53,641 nucleotides of DNA from Nitrospirota bacterium. Its GTDB lineage: Bacteria > Nitrospirota > Thermodesulfovibrionia > Thermodesulfovibrionales > JdFR-88. A model generated the notes under the pieces. That model had not been told where the DNA came from, searched no databases, and saw nothing but the letters and a program-made list of their open reading frames with translations. The stretch lies in the NCBI GenBank assembly GCA_021813405.1, contig JAKAKS010000024.1, positions 1 through 53,641 of the forward strand. Reading direction: 5' to 3'. Positions 7,786-15,371 of the stretch are shown piece after piece. Each line of letters begins with the position of its first letter. The first letter of the stretch is position 1. A program made the translations under genes and the position numbers.

Positions 7786-8051
7786 AAGCCTTTTGTCCTC
7801 CAGTCCTCCGGTAATTTAATGCCGTCGTTTTCCAGCTCCGGCGTTTCCTCGAAATAAACGGTCTGCGGCAGCAGCTCCAGAAACTCTTTCATGTATTCAA
7901 ACGGGGCCTGGTCTCCGCATTGCGCAAGAAACTCCAGGAACGCCGTCATGCCCATGCCTATCTTTTCCTGCGCGGGCGTGATGATGCCCTGCCGCTTCAG
8001 CTCTTCCACGAACAGCGCCGCCTCGAACTTTTTCCAGGTCTTTTCGCTCAT
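7782..8051 (-). CDS. Hypothetical phage protein, 89 aa
   Basis: Starts MSEKTWKKFEAALFVEELKRQG at an ATG overlapping the previous stop. It is mostly helical with a PAQEKIGMGMTAFLEFL core and an acidic C-terminus. No recognised domain. It is coupled to the gpG-like gene upstream. Confidence 0.65.
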   Translation of the reverse strand: MSEKTWKKFEAALFVEELKRQGIITPAQEKIGMGMTAFLEFLAQCGDQAPFEYMKEFLELLPQTVYFEETPELENDGIKLPEDWRTKGL

Positions 8052-8491
8052 CTGTGCCCCGCCAGATATTCGGTGACGGCGTTTTCATAGGTCCCCTGCG
8101 GGTTCCAGGGAATGAGCGCACGGTCGATAAACCTGTTCGGCTTCTGTCCCTTCACGCTCCTGAACGGATGTGGCGCGCCGGGCCAGAAGAGGGCTTTTGC
8201 GGTGACGGGGACAATCGGCGTGCCGTGAGGGCCGTATATGCCGGTGCCCTCATAAACGTACTTGCCATAAGGCGCGGTTATCTTGATAACGCCGTTCAGG
8301 CCGTCTATTACATCGCCCTGAGTGCTGTTTACCAGGTTGCCGGTGCGCACCGGCTCCTCCGCCTTTATCTCCCTCTCGCCGACCATAACCGTTTTTGTCA
8401 TGGCGAAAAGTTCCGCCGCCTTAATGTCGCCCGCTATCCCGGCTATCACCGTTCCCATATCCGGTGTCATGCGTATGATGAATGAGATCAT
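8048..8491 (-). CDS. gpG/gp10-like virion morphogenesis protein
   Basis: This 147-residue protein has the tail-completion/HK97 gp10-like pattern: EEPVRTGNLVNSTQ, then YGKYVYEGTGIYGPHGTPIVP and a C-terminal NRFIDRAL. In Mu-like phages gpG follows MuF and helps join head and tail. The ATG at 8491 is chosen because it overlaps the portal gene stop (ATGA); an upstream in-frame ATG at 8509 lies inside the portal gene. Confidence 0.75.
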   Translation of the reverse strand: MISFIIRMTPDMGTVIAGIAGDIKAAELFAMTKTVMVGEREIKAEEPVRTGNLVNSTQGDVIDGLNGVIKITAPYGKYVYEGTGIYGPHGTPIVPVTAKALFWPGAPHPFRSVKGQKPNRFIDRALIPWNPQGTYENAVTEYLAGHR

Positions 8492-10710
8492 GCGATCACC
8501 ACGTAGCACCGGCAGAACGGATGAAAGGGCGGCGTGAGCATGTCGTTATTTTTCAGGTACTCCGAATAATCATCAGGCGACATACTGGCCTGCTTTTGCA
8601 TTTCGTCATAGGCGTCGGAAACATCTATCGGCTCTTCCGAGTCAACGATGCTCACGCACTCCTCGCACGCGCCCGGCAGCGTCTGGACCCGGAGCTGCTT
8701 TATCCCCGCCTTGTACGCCTGGTTGATATGCGCCCAGTTTCTTGCGCGCATCACGCCGGTGTCGACGATGCGCCGTATCTGGCCTTCCGAGAGGTTGACC
8801 AGGTTGTTTTCGAGGATTTTTGCGAAATCCTGAATTCCCGCCATTGAGCCTCTGCCGAAAAGGCCGTCCCCGCCCTCTATGTACTGCTTCGTCAGGAAGT
8901 CCACAAGGCTCGCGTTCACATCCGGATTGTTTATGAACTTCGAGAGATAAAAGCTGTCAAGCTGATTGAGGAAATCGGACGTGCGGAGGTCCGCCCCGCC
9001 GAATACCACATCTATATTGGGCGACAGACCGCCCGTTGTGCTGTACCACTGGTACATCTGCGACGCCAGGTCGCTGGCCGCAGCCTGGTCTATCTTCACA
9101 AGCTCATCGCCCACGATGCCCTGAATCTGACTGACAAACTTGGCCTGAGTAGGCGGCGTCTTCTGCGAGGCAAGCCACGCGGCAACCTTTTCCGCAGCAT
9201 CCTGCGAGAGCGCGGCTATTGCCGGGGCAATGCGCTCCATGTACTGATCGATCCAGTTTTGATCGTCCGCGCCCGGCTCCGCGAAGCTGTGATGATGGCC
9301 GCAGGCGCATTTGCCTTCACGGAAAGTCAATCTGGATTCCCGCCTGCGCGGGGATGACGAAAAGGACGAACCGCCGCTGCTGTCACTTGCCGCCTGGGAA
9401 CCGCCCTTTATGGGCTTTGCAAGCTTGTCGCCGGGCTGAGGCGCGGGAACGTCATAAGTCTCATAGAAGTAGCTCTGAGGAATCTCTACGCCGGAATTGA
9501 TGAGAATCTGGTCACGCTCAGCCAGCGCCTGCGTGTCCTGGGCCGCCATCTTGCGCCAGAACTTCGGGTAGGCGACCTGCGGGCCGAAATTGTAATCAAC
9601 GATCCACCTGATTAATTGCCTGTTCAGCGCGTTCGAGAGGGCATCCGAATCCGCTTTCGCGTATTCGGCGCGGACTTCGTCATGCACCCTGGCAGCCGCA
9701 AGGCCGCTGGAGCCGCGCCCGGAGTGGCCAGCCTCGCTTGTAAGCGTTTGCCCTAAAATTATCTTGGCGATCTCTGCGTTCATGAAGCTGCAAAGCGTCT
9801 CATAGTTTTGCATGCTGCCGTTGCGCTGCGCCTCCAGGAAGGCCACCTGCATCGTGTCCGGAATTTTTATGGCGGTCTCCTGCTGAATGGCATCCAGCGC
9901 CGCCAGGAGCGCGTCCTGCTGCTCTTTGGGCGTACCGGACGGATATTTACCGACAGCCGTTGGCGAGCCGAATTTCTCCGAAAACACCATCCAGAACTTG
10001 ATAGCGTTTTTCTTGAACCACACCGGCCAGTAAAGCGATGAGCCTAATCCGTCGCCATACGGCGATCCGTTATCGCCGCCGTAGACGAAGAGCTGAAACT
10101 TTTTAGGCGGCACAGGCGCGCCCTCAACTTGCGCGTCTCTGGTGATTAGGCGCAGTTCGCGACGCAGCCCGAATGCAAACCGCCTTGAAGGCCGGGCGAT
10201 CATCTCCTTTACCCAGACGTTGCCCGACGAATACTCCCACATGATCTCGGACACCTTGAAGCCAAGCAGCACGCCTTGCAGCAGGTTGAAGCAGGCGCGG
10301 TCAAAATCGAAGTTCAAAAGCGCCTGCTTCACAAAATTCCCAATCTGCACGTCCTTGCGCTTATTGCTGGCCGGCTGCACTTCCCATTCCTTGCCACTCA
10401 CGGCCAGGCGGCGCGTCTGCAAATGTGACAGCACCTGCGGGTCCCTTTGCAGCATCTCAAAAATTTCGAGATTGTTGTCAAAGCCGCCGCCCACGTTCCG
10501 GAGCGTCTTGTCCGGATTGATAAGCTTCTTGCCTACGTAATACGCCCAGAAAGGGTCCGATATCGCACTGGCTATCTCATCCGTTACGGGTTTTTTGTCC
10601 GCTTGCGGATAATTCTTCGGCTGATCGAGAGCGTCCTCAATTATCCGCGCAACGTTTTGCGGCGTGGTTACTTGGGCGTCTTGCTCAGGCATGTCTTTTT
10701 CTTCAGGCAT
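8488..10710 (-). CDS. Portal protein fused to MuF-like head morphogenesis protein
   Basis: This 740-residue protein combines two usually separate proteins. Residues about 15-435 are a Mu gp29-type portal (DUF935): WAYYVGKKL, KEWEVQPAS, FKVSEIMWEY, ILGQTLTSEAGHSGRGS. The remainder has a CACGHHH cluster (468-474) and an SPP1 gp7/MuF-like C-terminal domain (about 600-740) with RIVDTGVMRARNWAHI and a C-terminal HPFCRC. Mu splits these into gp29 and gp30. Residues 451-460 (SSSPRRRESR) are encoded by a REP-like palindrome inserted in frame near the junction. The portal forms the DNA gate of the head, and MuF is a minor head protein. Confidence 0.9.
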   Translation of the reverse strand: MPEEKDMPEQDAQVTTPQNVARIIEDALDQPKNYPQADKKPVTDEIASAISDPFWAYYVGKKLINPDKTLRNVGGGFDNNLEIFEMLQRDPQVLSHLQTRRLAVSGKEWEVQPASNKRKDVQIGNFVKQALLNFDFDRACFNLLQGVLLGFKVSEIMWEYSSGNVWVKEMIARPSRRFAFGLRRELRLITRDAQVEGAPVPPKKFQLFVYGGDNGSPYGDGLGSSLYWPVWFKKNAIKFWMVFSEKFGSPTAVGKYPSGTPKEQQDALLAALDAIQQETAIKIPDTMQVAFLEAQRNGSMQNYETLCSFMNAEIAKIILGQTLTSEAGHSGRGSSGLAAARVHDEVRAEYAKADSDALSNALNRQLIRWIVDYNFGPQVAYPKFWRKMAAQDTQALAERDQILINSGVEIPQSYFYETYDVPAPQPGDKLAKPIKGGSQAASDSSGGSSFSSSPRRRESRLTFREGKCACGHHHSFAEPGADDQNWIDQYMERIAPAIAALSQDAAEKVAAWLASQKTPPTQAKFVSQIQGIVGDELVKIDQAAASDLASQMYQWYSTTGGLSPNIDVVFGGADLRTSDFLNQLDSFYLSKFINNPDVNASLVDFLTKQYIEGGDGLFGRGSMAGIQDFAKILENNLVNLSEGQIRRIVDTGVMRARNWAHINQAYKAGIKQLRVQTLPGACEECVSIVDSEEPIDVSDAYDEMQKQASMSPDDYSEYLKNNDMLTPPFHPFCRCYVVIA
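9332..9358. repeat. REP-like palindrome inside the portal gene
   Basis: ATTCCCGC/GCGGGGAT arms with a CTGC loop. It is translated as SSSPRRRESR, a peptide known as the signature of such palindromes inside genes, and the reading frame is kept. Confidence 0.85.
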
Positions 10711-10900
10711 TATCGGACTCCAATAAAATCCTGCCTCTCTTCGATGCGGCTTTCCTCTGCGCGGAGGAGCCTGGCAGATGTATCCGGACCTTGCTTCCGG
10801 TATCCAGGCGCATGGGGCCTACTCTGAACGGCCCCCAATATTCGTTGATAAACCCCGCGTATGCTTTTGGGCATGACGGGACCTGTTTATTATTTGGCAT
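10703..10900 (-). CDS. Small basic phage protein, 65 aa
   Basis: Starts at ATG with GGAGGA at good spacing and overlaps the stop of the Mor-like gene upstream and the portal start downstream. It is rich in Lys, Arg, Gly and Pro (VGPMRLDTGSKVRIHLPGSS). No known family is recognised. The overlaps and ribosome-binding site make it a plausible real gene. Confidence 0.6.
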   Translation of the reverse strand: MPNNKQVPSCPKAYAGFINEYWGPFRVGPMRLDTGSKVRIHLPGSSAQRKAASKRGRILLESDNA

Positions 10901-11135
10901 TAAGAATCCTCCGTATCTGGCGCTCGCCTATCCTGTACTTGGTAATAAGCTGTTTAACCTTCACGCCATTGTCGTATTCGGCGCGGATGATGTTGTCACG
11001 GTTTGAAACCATTACGATTGCGATAGTGGGCACGTAAAGAACGCCGCCCCCGAAGTGCTCGCAGAACTTCTTCGCGTTATCGGCCCCTATCACGCCTGCG
11101 ATCTCGTCAAACGTGCGCCTTCCGGGAAACGCCAT
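10890..11135 (-). CDS. Mor/C-family transcription activator-like protein
   Basis: This 81-residue protein has the Mor/C pattern: IAGVIGADNAKKFCEHFGGGVLYVPT, then RDNIIRAEYDNGVKVKQLITKYRIGERQIRRIL, a C-terminal helix-turn-helix. Mor and C of Mu switch on middle and late promoters as dimers. This copy lies between terminase and portal, inside the late operon, while a second Mor-like gene is at 14614-14919. It could be a late-acting C-type activator or a feedback regulator. Confidence 0.7.
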   Translation of the reverse strand: MAFPGRRTFDEIAGVIGADNAKKFCEHFGGGVLYVPTIAIVMVSNRDNIIRAEYDNGVKVKQLITKYRIGERQIRRILNAK

Positions 11136-12469
11136 CAGTACCCTCTCATTCCGCGCGCCGTAGAACCTAAAGCAAACGCGCCCATTTCGTTAAACCGCCT
11201 GCCGCGCCTGGTCGCCTCAAACTCGATAAGAGGCACGGGGCCGCTTGCGGCGTGAATGCCGAGAGCAGCCGCCCAGAACCTGTCCGCGTGGCCCAGCTCC
11301 GTCCTCTCCGCGTCAAAGCGGATATTTCCCGCCGAGGTAATGAACCGTTTCACCGTGTGGAAATCCTCCCGGATATCTCTATCAGCAGGAATGCGGACCT
11401 GCCTGTCCTCGAACTTGCGCCGCATCGTGACGGCCAAATCCTCTTTGACCTTGCCGGTGAATACGACGGGCTCGACCATAGGGCCGAAACTCAGGGCCGC
11501 TTCCTCGGCGAGCTGCGCGCCGATGCCGGTGGCGTCTATACAGCAGCGCCTGATGGGAATGCTGCTGGAGCTATCCAGAAGCGAGTCAAGAAAATCCCTT
11601 TGCGCGGCAAACGGCGCGTTCCTCATCTCTTTGACCATGCGCGTCCAGAAAACGTCTCCCACGCGCTCCCACAACCACAGGATCGTCCGGTCGGCTTTCC
11701 TGCCGATATCCACGCCCAGGTAAAATTCTCCTCCGGCCAGATCGCCGGGGTCTGCCGTGGCCTTCTCGTTCTCGCAGGCGATGATAAGCTCATAGGTAAG
11801 ATAGGCCGTGGTTTCGTCCAGGAACTGGCATTCGTATTCCTGTGCCCACGCATCAGGATCGCCGATGTTCTTTCGCAAAGCGTCTACATCCGCTTTCAGC
11901 CCCTCACGGACGGCCGTATAGATGTCCGTCATATGCTTTGACAGATCACCCTCGGTCCACAGGCGGTAGAACATATTGCTTTTGCCTTTTGTGGTAGAGG
12001 ATATCCGGACCTTGAAACCTCCCGTAACGGTCGGATACATGGCCTTCCATATCTCGCTTGAGTCCCTCTGGAACGCGAACTCGTCCAGGAAGATATTCCC
12101 GGAAAATCCGCGCGCGGTGTCCGGGTTGGCAGGAAGGCTGATTATTCTGGAGCCGTTGGGCAGCTCCACCTCTTCCTTTGTTGCGTTCTCGGCCTGAATG
12201 ATGTTGTCGCTTACTACCTGGAGTACGCGCAGATGGGAAAAGACCTTGCGCATTACCTCCTTGGACTGGCGCTCTGAAGACGAAAGGATCATGTTGTCGC
12301 ATTTGGTCTCCAGGGCTTCGATCACGGCCTCCAGCGAGAGCGTGAACGATTTGCCTATCTGCCTTGAAGCAAGCCATATCTTCAGGAGCGATTTATCGTT
12401 GATCCAACGCCGCTGATACGGGCGAAGGACTGTGGCGACAGCTTTCGGCGCTTTACCTTTCGATGCCAT
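11135..12469 (-). CDS. Large terminase subunit (Mu gp28-like)
   Basis: The 444-residue packaging motor has an N-terminal ATPase with a Walker A-like ASRQIGKS (34-41) and Walker B NIFLDEFAF (125-133, D129/E130). A C-terminal RNase H-like nuclease starts LGVDIGRKADRT (D254) and continues with CCIDATGIGAQLAEEA. Length and order match Mu-like headful-packaging terminases. It is preceded by the small subunit, which overlaps it by 17 bases. Confidence 0.93.
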   Translation of the reverse strand: MASKGKAPKAVATVLRPYQRRWINDKSLLKIWLASRQIGKSFTLSLEAVIEALETKCDNMILSSSERQSKEVMRKVFSHLRVLQVVSDNIIQAENATKEEVELPNGSRIISLPANPDTARGFSGNIFLDEFAFQRDSSEIWKAMYPTVTGGFKVRISSTTKGKSNMFYRLWTEGDLSKHMTDIYTAVREGLKADVDALRKNIGDPDAWAQEYECQFLDETTAYLTYELIIACENEKATADPGDLAGGEFYLGVDIGRKADRTILWLWERVGDVFWTRMVKEMRNAPFAAQRDFLDSLLDSSSSIPIRRCCIDATGIGAQLAEEAALSFGPMVEPVVFTGKVKEDLAVTMRRKFEDRQVRIPADRDIREDFHTVKRFITSAGNIRFDAERTELGHADRFWAAALGIHAASGPVPLIEFEATRRGRRFNEMGAFALGSTARGMRGY

Positions 12470-12908
12470 ATTCCGCCCTCATGATCTCGTCGGCCTTTTT
12501 GCGCAGAGTGGCAGGGCTCTTTGCGTCCACCCCTTTCGCCTTCCGGGAAAGCTCCACTACCGTCTTATAGAGGTTCGTCAGCGCGTAGGTTGCCTGGTGG
12601 TCCATCTGGTTAATAGGGAGGCTGTCCAGATATTCCTCGTAGCGCTCGATCTGCCTGAGCAGCTTTTTCATCATCTTCTGCTCAAGCGAGAGCTGGCAGT
12701 CCTCGGCCTCCTGCCGCTCAGCGTCCGCCTGTTTCATCCGCTCCTCGAAGCGGTAATCCTTTATCCACTTGTCCAGCGAGGGGCGGCTGAGCTTGAGGCC
12801 GCGCTTTTCCAGCTCCTTTTGCGTCTTCGCCACGTTGCCGCCCAGGAGGCAGTAAACCCCGTAAGCCATCTCGATGTTCTGCCTTATCGCCTTGCCTTTC
12901 CTGTCCAT
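12453..12908 (-). CDS. Small terminase subunit-like (DUF1804-type)
   Basis: This 151-residue, largely helical, charged protein begins with a helix-turn-helix-like region (IRQNIEMAYGVYCLLGGNVAKTQKELEKRG...LSRPSLDKWIKDYRF) that would bind DNA. A long coiled-coil-prone helix follows (about 60-110). It lies immediately upstream of and overlaps the large terminase gene, matching Mu gp27/DUF1804 small terminases. Confidence 0.8.
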   Translation of the reverse strand: MDRKGKAIRQNIEMAYGVYCLLGGNVAKTQKELEKRGLKLSRPSLDKWIKDYRFEERMKQADAERQEAEDCQLSLEQKMMKKLLRQIERYEEYLDSLPINQMDHQATYALTNLYKTVVELSRKAKGVDAKSPATLRKKADEIMRAEYGIER

Positions 12909-13207
12909 CAGAACGCCGCGTTCACGCCTTTGTCTTCAGTGATGCCGTCGAGCACGTCGAGGCCGTCCGCCGAGATCGTGATCATATGGAGTTTGATGCC
13001 CGCTGTTTTGCGCTTGTCTATATGGACGAGGTGCCTTTCCTCCAGGTAGCAGATATGGCTCTCGCACTCCTCATCCGTTACGGTTAAACGCATATCATCC
13101 AGGAGGGCATGAACCACTTGGCTGTCCACAGGACGAGGGTGTTCTTTTGCCAGTATCTTCAGGATCGCGCCCCGGACCCTGCGATAGCGTTCTTTCTTAG
13201 CGTCCAA
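12908..13207 (-). CDS. Winged-helix phage protein
   Basis: This 99-residue protein is related in layout to Mu gp26-like proteins: an N-terminal helical region RYRRVRGAILKILAKEHPRPVDSQVVHALL, a recognition-helix-like segment with ECESHICYLEERHLVHI, and a short wing (MITISADGLDVLDG). It sits directly upstream of the small terminase and may help DNA recognition or regulate late genes. Confidence 0.7.
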   Translation of the reverse strand: MDAKKERYRRVRGAILKILAKEHPRPVDSQVVHALLDDMRLTVTDEECESHICYLEERHLVHIDKRKTAGIKLHMITISADGLDVLDGITEDKGVNAAF

Positions 13208-13529
13208 TTTTCCCCTCCAGTTTGCAGATGTCTTCCCGGACTGCCGTGTCTAGGTTTTCAAGTTTTTCAAACGTCAACTTTTGCAATATGAGGATCTCCC
13301 GATGCTCCCGGTTATCGTTGCTGAAATACGCCTGCGCGCTGCATTGCAAGTCCGTGAGGCTTTGCGCCTGCCTGCCGAGGGCCTCGGCCTGCGCCTGCTG
13401 TGCCTCGATGAACTTGCCGCCGTATTTGTTGGCCAGGCGGTAAAGGCCGATAAGAATAACCAGGGCGATCAGCAACCCGCCGCCTGCTGATATCAGCGCC
13501 TTGGCGATGTCGGGGTTTATGCCGAGCAT
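13197..13529 (-). CDS. Membrane-anchored coiled-coil protein, lysis region
   Basis: This 110-residue protein has one transmembrane helix (LISAGGGLLIALVILIGLYRLA, about residues 12-33) followed by a soluble, Gln/Ala-rich coiled coil. The topology matches phage i-spanins and Mu gp25-like proteins. It lies between DUF5675 and terminase genes, where Mu keeps its lysis genes. A spanin-like role is inferred from topology only. Confidence 0.65.
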   Translation of the reverse strand: MLGINPDIAKALISAGGGLLIALVILIGLYRLANKYGGKFIEAQQAQAEALGRQAQSLTDLQCSAQAYFSNDNREHREILILQKLTFEKLENLDTAVREDICKLEGKIGR

Positions 13530-13906
13530 GAGGCCCCTTTAAACGCCGATGGTCCGCAGCCTTCCGATTTTTGCTGGCAGCCGTCACACGGCCTCTTGTA
13601 AAAGAAGGCCAGGCCGTTTGCAAGTACACCCTGAATCGCTAAGACAAGACTGGCCGCTTCATCTATGGCAATATCCTGCTTGTGCTCTTGCCCGTTGTCA
13701 TACCTTTGACACAAGCGGAGCAGGTCGCATTGCCTGAAAGGGTCCTTTACGATCCCGGTGCAAACGCGTCCTTTATTTGGATATTCCTGCCTGAAAACTC
13801 TCTGGCAGTTTTTGCAGCTAAAGTGCTTTCGATTGAACAAATGCCCCGCAAGCCCGTGGCTATTCGGTGTGACCGTCCCTGTCCGTCCGTGTTTGTCTCT
13901 GCTCAT
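13517..13906 (-). CDS. Cys-rich phage protein, 129 aa
   Basis: A mostly soluble protein with scattered Cys/His pairs (HFSCKNCQRVF, CTGIVKDPFRQC, CDGCQQKSEGC), suggesting zinc binding. It overlaps both neighbours. It may combine a zinc finger with a lysis-region o-spanin role, but there is no signal peptide. No function assigned. Confidence 0.55.
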   Translation of the reverse strand: MSRDKHGRTGTVTPNSHGLAGHLFNRKHFSCKNCQRVFRQEYPNKGRVCTGIVKDPFRQCDLLRLCQRYDNGQEHKQDIAIDEAASLVLAIQGVLANGLAFFYKRPCDGCQQKSEGCGPSAFKGASCSA

Positions 13907-14322
13907 TCCGCCGCCTTCTCCCAGGCGTTGACGACTTCCAGAGTGAATTCCTTTTCGCCTCCGATATTCCCGAGGAACGCCTTGAGCGCATCCTGCGATA
14001 AAACAACAGCAGGCAATCCGGCCAGAATGCCGAATTGCGCGCCCAAGGCTATGCAGCCCTTGATGTCGCGTATGGTATTGCCCGCGTGCATCTCGACGGC
14101 TTCGCGCCCCGGCACGTTCAGCACGTGAGGCAATGTCCGCTGGAAATGCGGCGAGAATTGCATCTGGACCTGATAAACACCTGCGGGAATGCAGGAGACC
14201 TGCGCCTGGTTATCTTTCCATGGCAGCTCGCACGTAAGCAAAAACGGCGCACCGTCCTCATGATGAAGTATGCCGAAGGTGCCGCCCGGCCCGGTAGTAG
14301 TGCGGATGAGTTTGAATTTCAC
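13903..14322 (-). CDS. DUF5675 family protein, first gene of the late operon
   Basis: This 139-residue protein starts at GTG behind GGAGGG. It contains KLIRTTTGPGGTFGIL, CIPAGVYQVQMQFSPHF, and HAGNTIRDIKGCIALG, the conserved block of DUF5675. The family is found in phages next to lysis genes, and its GVY...HxGN...GCI pattern resembles L,D-transpeptidase-fold enzymes with a Cys in the last motif. It may act on peptidoglycan in place of a conventional endolysin, which is otherwise missing; this is an inference. Confidence 0.8.
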   Translation of the reverse strand: MKFKLIRTTTGPGGTFGILHHEDGAPFLLTCELPWKDNQAQVSCIPAGVYQVQMQFSPHFQRTLPHVLNVPGREAVEMHAGNTIRDIKGCIALGAQFGILAGLPAVVLSQDALKAFLGNIGGEKEFTLEVVNAWEKAAE

Positions 14323-14531
14323 TTTTACCCTCCATGGTTTTTTCCGGACCTCCTTAGAGGCAGGGCCGGGAAGCTCCGGTGCTCCCCGGCCGTCATGGAG
14401 GTGCCGTATCCGGGATTTAGGATAAAAAATAGAGACGCGGAATTTTTATGACATTGTCAAAAGATTTTGGAATTACAGATGGGTACTCGTGGAGAGGCTA
14501 ACAGAATACAAAAAGCGGACTAAAACTTCAA

Positions 14532-14558
14532 GAAGGATTCCGGACAAGCCGGAATGAC
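14532..14558. repeat. REP-like palindrome
   Basis: Reverse-oriented copy with ATTCCGG/CCGGAAT arms, in the late-operon leader next to a second, different palindrome. Confidence 0.85.
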
Positions 14559-14571
14559 AACTATCTTGGCC

Positions 14572-14607
14572 GTCATTCCCGCACGTCTTAAGCGGGAATC
14601 CAGCGAC
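14572..14607. repeat. REP-like palindrome, variant with longer loop
   Basis: ATTCCCGC/GCGGGAAT arms and the CCAGCGAC tail, immediately beside the 14532-14558 copy in opposite orientation. Confidence 0.85.
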
Positions 14608-14613
14608 GTAGCC

Positions 14614-14919
14614 TCATGATGCAAAGAGTGAGTTTTGCCGGTCGTCTTCTTTCTTCTCGTCAAGCCAGCGGTAAATGGTCCGCTTGGCCACACCTACAAC
14701 CAGCGCCAGCTCCGCGTGGTTGTTGCCTTTGAAATTCGCCAGGACGTATTCCTTCCGTTTTTTCTCCAGGACGGAATCCATCGGCCGAATGTAAACGGCC
14801 TGCTTGGGGAGCTTCTCGGAAAGAAGGATCGCTACCTCCATGCCGCACATCTCGGCGATCATGGCCATATCGCCGGGCAAGTCTTCGGCCTTCATGCCTT
14901 CGAACCATTTGGCTTTCAT
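14614..14919 (-). CDS. Mor/C-family activator of late transcription
   Basis: The 101-residue protein shows the Mor pattern: PGDMAMIAEMCGMEVAILLSEKLPKQAVYIRP (dimerisation part), then RKEYVLANFKGNNHAELALVVGVAKRTIYRWL (helix-turn-helix). It is the last gene before the late promoter region, the classical position of the Mu activator C, so it probably activates the operon beginning at 14322. Start at ATG 14919 with GAGG eight bases upstream. Confidence 0.82.
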   Translation of the reverse strand: MKAKWFEGMKAEDLPGDMAMIAEMCGMEVAILLSEKLPKQAVYIRPMDSVLEKKRKEYVLANFKGNNHAELALVVGVAKRTIYRWLDEKKEDDRQNSLFAS

Positions 14920-14946
14920 TCAAACAGCCTCATGGGAGTTGGCCAT

Positions 14947-15204
14947 TTAAAGCCCCCCCCCCAGCTCGATTGCATAGCATTTGTCCCCTTCGATCAGGTC
15001 CCGGTGGTGGGGCGGCACGTCAACGACCGTGATACTTTTGACCTTGAACCCTTTTATACGGCGACCGCAGATGAAGATGATGGCCCGGTGGACCTTGCCC
15101 TCGATGCGCTTTTTCCAGAACGCATTGCAGGCCCGGTAATCATGGGTCTTTACCCCGGCCTCAATATCGTCCAGATGGCGGGCTTTTATGGTAGTTGCTA
15201 TCAT
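14947..15204 (-). CDS. ASCH/PUA-like domain protein
   Basis: This 85-residue protein begins MIATTIKARHLDDIEAGVKTHDYRACNAFWKKRI and has an ICGRRIKGFKVKSI core, the small PUA-related ASCH fold thought to bind RNA or modified nucleotides. Phage ASCH proteins often sit among regulatory genes. A run of ten G/C (14953-14962) lies in the last codons, so slippage would alter its C-terminus. Confidence 0.7.
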   Translation of the reverse strand: MIATTIKARHLDDIEAGVKTHDYRACNAFWKKRIEGKVHRAIIFICGRRIKGFKVKSITVVDVPPHHRDLIEGDKCYAIELGGGL

Positions 15205-15371
15205 ATTCCCCTCCCCCTTGTCATTCCGGCTTGTCCGGAATCATTCCGGACACCTTCAAAAATTGCGCCTGGCGCAACGAGAGGCAAAATCGAACGGTTC
15301 GCCCTTTTAACGCGACACATTGGGCCAGTTCGGGCCTGAATCGATTCTGGGCCGTTTGGCTAAACCGGGGT
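15205..15371. other. Intergenic gap with palindrome
   Basis: A 167-bp gap between the ASCH gene and the SAP-like gene. It holds one palindrome and half of a second. A 39-codon minus-strand frame runs through the palindrome and ends in ATGA with the ASCH start, but lacks a ribosome-binding site. Confidence 0.4.
15220..15250. repeat. REP-like palindrome plus half-copy
   Basis: ATTCCGG-CTTGT-CCGGAAT followed at once by an extra CATTCCGGAC half, a partial duplication of the element. Confidence 0.85.

Larger units (their letters stand above)
14341..14613 (-). promoter_or_regulatory. Late-operon leader and putative Mor/C-controlled promoter
   Basis: Gene-free region upstream of the late operon. 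It contains two REP-like palindromes (14532-14558, 14572-14607), a dyad TGACATTGTCA (14449-14459) that could be an activator site, and a strong hairpin GGCCGGG/CCCGGCC (14364-14370 with 14385-14391) nested in an outer ACCTCC/GGAGGT stem. No good -35/-10 pair was seen, as expected for an activator-dependent promoter. Confidence 0.45.

Noticed and set aside
15205-15325. A 39-codon frame ending at the ASCH gene start
   Set aside because: Its last third is the translated palindrome and it has no ribosome-binding site, so the ATGA overlap is probably chance.
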